Assembly: GCA_003220985.1 (NCBI GenBank)
Contig: QHTY01000048.1
Span: 14,816 to 21,821 of the forward strand
Direction of reading: 5' to 3'
DNA: 7,006 nucleotides
DNA from: Gemmatimonadota bacterium
GTDB lineage: Bacteria > Gemmatimonadota > Gemmatimonadetes > Gemmatimonadales > GWC2-71-9
Under the pieces are notes generated by a model, which ran no database searches, had not been told where the DNA came from, and saw only the letters and a program-made list of their open reading frames with translations. How positions within the stretch are numbered: position 1 is the first letter of the stretch; every line of letters begins with the position of its first letter. This document shows positions 4,894 to 7,006 of this stretch, one piece after another. Made by a program: the position numbers and the translations under genes.

Positions 4894-5502
4894 CTATTGG
4901 TCCACCCATGTCGACCTTACGTCATACGTCACGTTATAAACCAGCTCGTTGATCAGGCGGCCATACGCGTCGTTCGGATCGCGCGCCGAGAACGACGGCG
5001 TGCCGCCGATGAAGGAGAGGCCGCCGACTTCTGCCGTCGACGACGAGCTCTTGCGCCACATGACGCCGCCAGTGCGCGTGTTCATGAGCCACACCGACAG
5101 ATCCACGGTGACCGTCGCGCGCACCACCGGTGCCAGACCGGACGTGAGTCCTCCGTGCGGTTTCACATTCGAGATCTTCAGATGACCGAAGAACGCGACG
5201 GGGGTGCCGCTGCTATCGGAGGCGGCCGCGAAGACCCGCGAGGAATCGGCGGACGTGAATTCGCGCATCTCGATACCGTTCTGCGCGGCGAGCACGTACT
5301 CCTCGAAGCGTTGCGTCGCAAACTCGTGGAGATTGCCTTTGGCGTTCTCGACCGAGAATGTGAACAGGCCGATGTTGTGATACGGCACCAAGTTCAGCGT
5401 CGGTGGCAGCAGCACGCGCTGCCGCAGGGGGCGATGCGAGCCGCCGCAGCCGATAATCGCCAGCGGAGCCAAGAAGCTGATGAGAATGCGATGCACGCGC
5501 AT
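4894..5502 (-). CDS. Putative lipoprotein of unknown function, 202 aa
   Basis: The protein opens with MRVHRILISFLAPLAIIGC, a lipoprotein signal with Cys19 as the lipidation site (IIGC lipobox), so it is anchored in the cell envelope. The mature part begins with a proline-containing stretch (LPPTLNLVPYHNIGLFTF) and then NAKGNLHEFATQRFEEYVLAAQNGIEMREF, alternating strands and a helix. Further on are VVRATVTVDLSVWLMNTRTGGVMWRKS and a C-terminal helix NDAYGRLINELVYNVTYDV. The pattern resembles CsgG/LpoB/DUF4136-like envelope lipoproteins (a strand naming a gene-product value, then 'converted to action in the cell wall'), but the resemblance is weak and I give no function. ATG 5502 is preferred over GTG 5508 because GAGGTG precedes it as a Shine-Dalgarno sequence. 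The gene lies 87 bp after the cytochrome gene on the same strand. Confidence 0.7.
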   Translation of the reverse strand: MRVHRILISFLAPLAIIGCGGSHRPLRQRVLLPPTLNLVPYHNIGLFTFSVENAKGNLHEFATQRFEEYVLAAQNGIEMREFTSADSSRVFAAASDSSGTPVAFFGHLKISNVKPHGGLTSGLAPVVRATVTVDLSVWLMNTRTGGVMWRKSSSSTAEVGGLSFIGGTPSFSARDPNDAYGRLINELVYNVTYDVRSTWVDQ

Positions 5503-5534
5503 AGGCACCTCGGTCGGTGGAGACTCGGAGCACC

Positions 5535-5540
5535 AACATA
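5535..5540 (-). promoter_or_regulatory. Possible -10 box for the lipoprotein gene
   Basis: TATGTT on the minus strand lies about 32 nt before ATG 5502 and would give a short leader that includes the GAGGTG ribosome binding site. No convincing -35 box accompanies it, and the gene may instead be read from the upstream dehydrogenase/cytochrome operon. Confidence 0.25.
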
Positions 5541-5589
5541 ATGCGTGCCGTCGGTATGGTGGGAACCTGGATCACAGTCCCCCTTTGGA

Positions 5590-6084
5590 TTAGGGGCGCT
5601 GTTTTCTCGGAGGCGGGGGAGCTGTCTCTGTGCTAGGCCACACTTGCGTCGGAACGACACTGGGAATTGGCTGCGCGTGGATGTACGCGATGACCTTCCA
5701 GATCGCGCCGGGCGACATGACGCCGCCGTAGGCGGGCATCCCGCGCGGCCGGCCATAAAAAATCGATTCGAACAACGCGCCGTCCGTACCACCGTATCGC
5801 CAGCGGCCATCCACGAGACTCGGTCCCACCCACCCGGTCGCGCCGCCACCGTGACAGCCGTCGCAATTCATCGCGCTGAAGATCTTGCCGCCATCGGCGA
5901 CGATTGTGGAATCGGATGCGATGGGATTCTTGACCTCGATGGCTGGCGGCTGGTTGCCGCCGGCCGCGACGTGATCCGGATAGCGCACGGACACTGGCAC
6001 TCCACCGGCGCTGGAGCGCTCACACGCGGCGAGCAGAGCAGCCAAGCCCACGCACCACGCACAACGCACCACGTACTGCTTCAT
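5590..6084 (-). CDS. Mono-heme c-type cytochrome lipoprotein
   Basis: The 164-aa product carries one heme c site, CDGCH (Cys74, Cys77, His78), and a likely axial Met116 in GRPRGMPAYGG, the class I cytochrome c layout. The N-terminus (VGLAALLAAC) is a lipoprotein signal with Cys21 as the anchor, so the heme domain faces the periplasm on a membrane tether. The residues from about 64 to 136 form the globular domain; the tail (TAPPPPRKQRP) is proline-rich and basic. Its ATG overlaps the dehydrogenase stop as ATGA, giving translational coupling. A cytochrome directly after a PQQ dehydrogenase is the usual electron acceptor (as XoxG or CytcL are for methanol dehydrogenases), and that is its probable role: taking electrons from PQQH2 and passing them to the respiratory chain. 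It has no sequence-visible specificity beyond that. Confidence 0.85.
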   Translation of the reverse strand: MKQYVVRCAWCVGLAALLAACERSSAGGVPVSVRYPDHVAAGGNQPPAIEVKNPIASDSTIVADGGKIFSAMNCDGCHGGGATGWVGPSLVDGRWRYGGTDGALFESIFYGRPRGMPAYGGVMSPGAIWKVIAYIHAQPIPSVVPTQVWPSTETAPPPPRKQRP

Positions 6085-7006
6085 AAGCCGAAGATCCAGA
6101 CCATGCCTCCCTGGCTCGTGTGGCGTGCGAGGTCGGGCGCGAAATCGGCGGGCGGCCGGACGTCGGCGGGATCGTCGGAGCGCACGTCGCCGGAGAGCAG
6201 AAACCAGTCGCCCCCGATGCCGGCGTAGACGGCGATGTACTGCTTGCGGTCGGGTCCGCGAAACGAGATGGGCGCGCCCACAACACCGGAGCCGACTTTG
6301 AACTTCCCGAGCGCTTTGCCGGTGCGCGCGTTGGCGGCCTTGAACCAGCCGTCGAGCGTCCCGTAGAACACGACGTCGCCTCGGGTGACCACACTGCCGC
6401 TCCAGACCGGAAACTTCTCCTTGATGCCCCAGACCTTACGCCCGCGCGCCGCGTCCCACGCCAGAAACTCGCCCATGTTGCCGCCAGGCCCGGCGAAATA
6501 CGGTGTCGTCGCGCCGATGTACGGCGTCCCCGCAATGCGCGTCACCGGTGCGGCCGCAAAGTTCATGCAGAGATTGTTGGTCGCCGTGTAGAACAGCCCC
6601 GTGCGTGGCGAATACGAAGACGGCGAGGCGGGGCTCTTGCCGCCCTCGAGACTCGGGCAGATCCCTTTCACGTCGCCACGAGAGGCGCCGGTCGTCTTGC
6701 TCGTGTCGAGCACGGGCAGGCCGGTCGACCGATTGATGTGTTTCGCCCACGTGACATTCGCGAACGGCTCGGCGACGAGCAGCTCGCCGCTCCTGCGGTC
6801 GATCGTGTACGCGAAGCCGTTCTTGTCGAAATGCACCAGGACTTTGCGCAGTCGCCCGCCGACCACCAGGTCGACCAGAATCATCTCGGCGTTCGAGTCG
6901 TAGTCCCAGCTGTCGTGCGGCGTGAACTGATACGCCCACACCAGCGCTCCGTCACGCGGCCGCCGCGCGAGCACGCTGTTGGTCCATTTGTTCTCGCCCG
7001 GGCGCT
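6081..7006 (-). CDS. PQQ-dependent alcohol dehydrogenase, C-terminal half (5' partial)
   Basis: The frame is open to the window edge; the GTG at 6974 is internal because upstream codons read PGENKWTNS, a family motif. About 308 residues are visible, roughly half of a typical quinoprotein. Recognisable blocks are WAYQFTPHDSWDYD, VLVHFDKNGFAYTIDR, GICPSLEGGKSPASPSSYSPRTGLFY, TNNLCMNF, GGNMGEFLAWDAARGRKVW, VWSGSVVTRGDVVFYGTLDGWF and YIAVYAGIGGDWFLL, the repeated W-motif blades of the eight-bladed propeller of methanol/ethanol-type dehydrogenases. These periplasmic enzymes oxidise alcohols with PQQ and a Ca2+ or lanthanide ion. The metal-site and catalytic Asp residues lie upstream of the window, so calcium versus lanthanide type cannot be decided. 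There is no fused heme domain; the coupled cytochrome c gene supplies the acceptor. One blade reads GKALGKFKV where Trp is usual in place of the second Gly. Confidence 0.88.
   Translation of the reverse strand, partial: RPGENKWTNSVLARRPRDGALVWAYQFTPHDSWDYDSNAEMILVDLVVGGRLRKVLVHFDKNGFAYTIDRRSGELLVAEPFANVTWAKHINRSTGLPVLDTSKTTGASRGDVKGICPSLEGGKSPASPSSYSPRTGLFYTATNNLCMNFAAAPVTRIAGTPYIGATTPYFAGPGGNMGEFLAWDAARGRKVWGIKEKFPVWSGSVVTRGDVVFYGTLDGWFKAANARTGKALGKFKVGSGVVGAPISFRGPDRKQYIAVYAGIGGDWFLLSGDVRSDDPADVRPPADFAPDLARHTSQGGMVWIFGL

Noticed and set aside
4813..5541. Plus-strand open frame of 242 codons opposite the lipoprotein gene
   Set aside because: The opposite strand has a lipobox signal, a ribosome binding site and a regular fold pattern; this frame starts inside the inverted-repeat element and is Arg-rich.
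5565..5596. Hairpin CCCCT/AGGGG after the cytochrome gene as a terminator
   Set aside because: The minus-strand stem is only about 5 bp and no T-run follows, so it is too weak to call.

Overview
The window is GC-rich bacterial chromosomal DNA. It carries a eukaryotic-type Ser/Thr kinase relative, a YpdA-type flavoprotein, a PQQ dehydrogenase with its own cytochrome c lipoprotein, a beta-helix/PA14 surface protein and a RES-Xre toxin-antitoxin pair. This mix, together with weak Shine-Dalgarno signals and apparently leaderless starts, suggests an environmental lineage such as Gemmatimonadota or a neighbouring group (Acidobacteriota-like). That assignment is inference from gene content; there is no rRNA or marker gene here.

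Layout. 1-924 (+): 3' end of a large beta-helix/PA14 protein, cut by the window edge. 878-1773 (-): RES-domain toxin and Xre/DUF2384 antitoxin, overlapping by one base (TAATG). The toxin runs 47 bp into the end of the convergent PA14 gene. The antitoxin has a recognisable promoter with an 18-bp perfect palindrome over the -10 box, placed so that the mRNA would be leaderless. 1896-2195 (+): unknown 99-aa protein, divergent from the TA pair. 2205-2232: a 28-bp perfect palindrome that looks like a dispersed repeat. 2251-3249 (+): YpdA/Bdr-family oxidoreductase. 3295-4014 (+): kinase-fold protein without an activation segment. 4142-4336 (+): two-helix small membrane protein, followed by an intrinsic terminator. 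4424-4810 (+): exported TPR protein. 4811-4893: nested inverted repeats between convergent genes. 4894-5502 (-): lipoprotein. 5590-6084 (-) and 6081-7006 (-): c-type cytochrome lipoprotein and PQQ-dependent alcohol dehydrogenase, translationally coupled through ATGA; the dehydrogenase runs off the window.

Working units. The dehydrogenase/cytochrome pair is a periplasmic alcohol-oxidation unit that passes electrons from PQQ to a membrane-anchored heme c. The RES-Xre pair is a self-contained, probably autoregulated type II toxin-antitoxin. The genes from 1896 to 4810 all point the same way but look like independent short units.

Most notable points: the compact leaderless promoter/operator of the TA pair; the kinase with catalytic K, E, D, N and D but about 20 residues missing between DTG and helix F; Ile in place of the conserved Cys14 in the YpdA homologue; and the 28-bp palindrome just upstream of that gene. 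I see no CRISPR, IS element, tRNA or rRNA.
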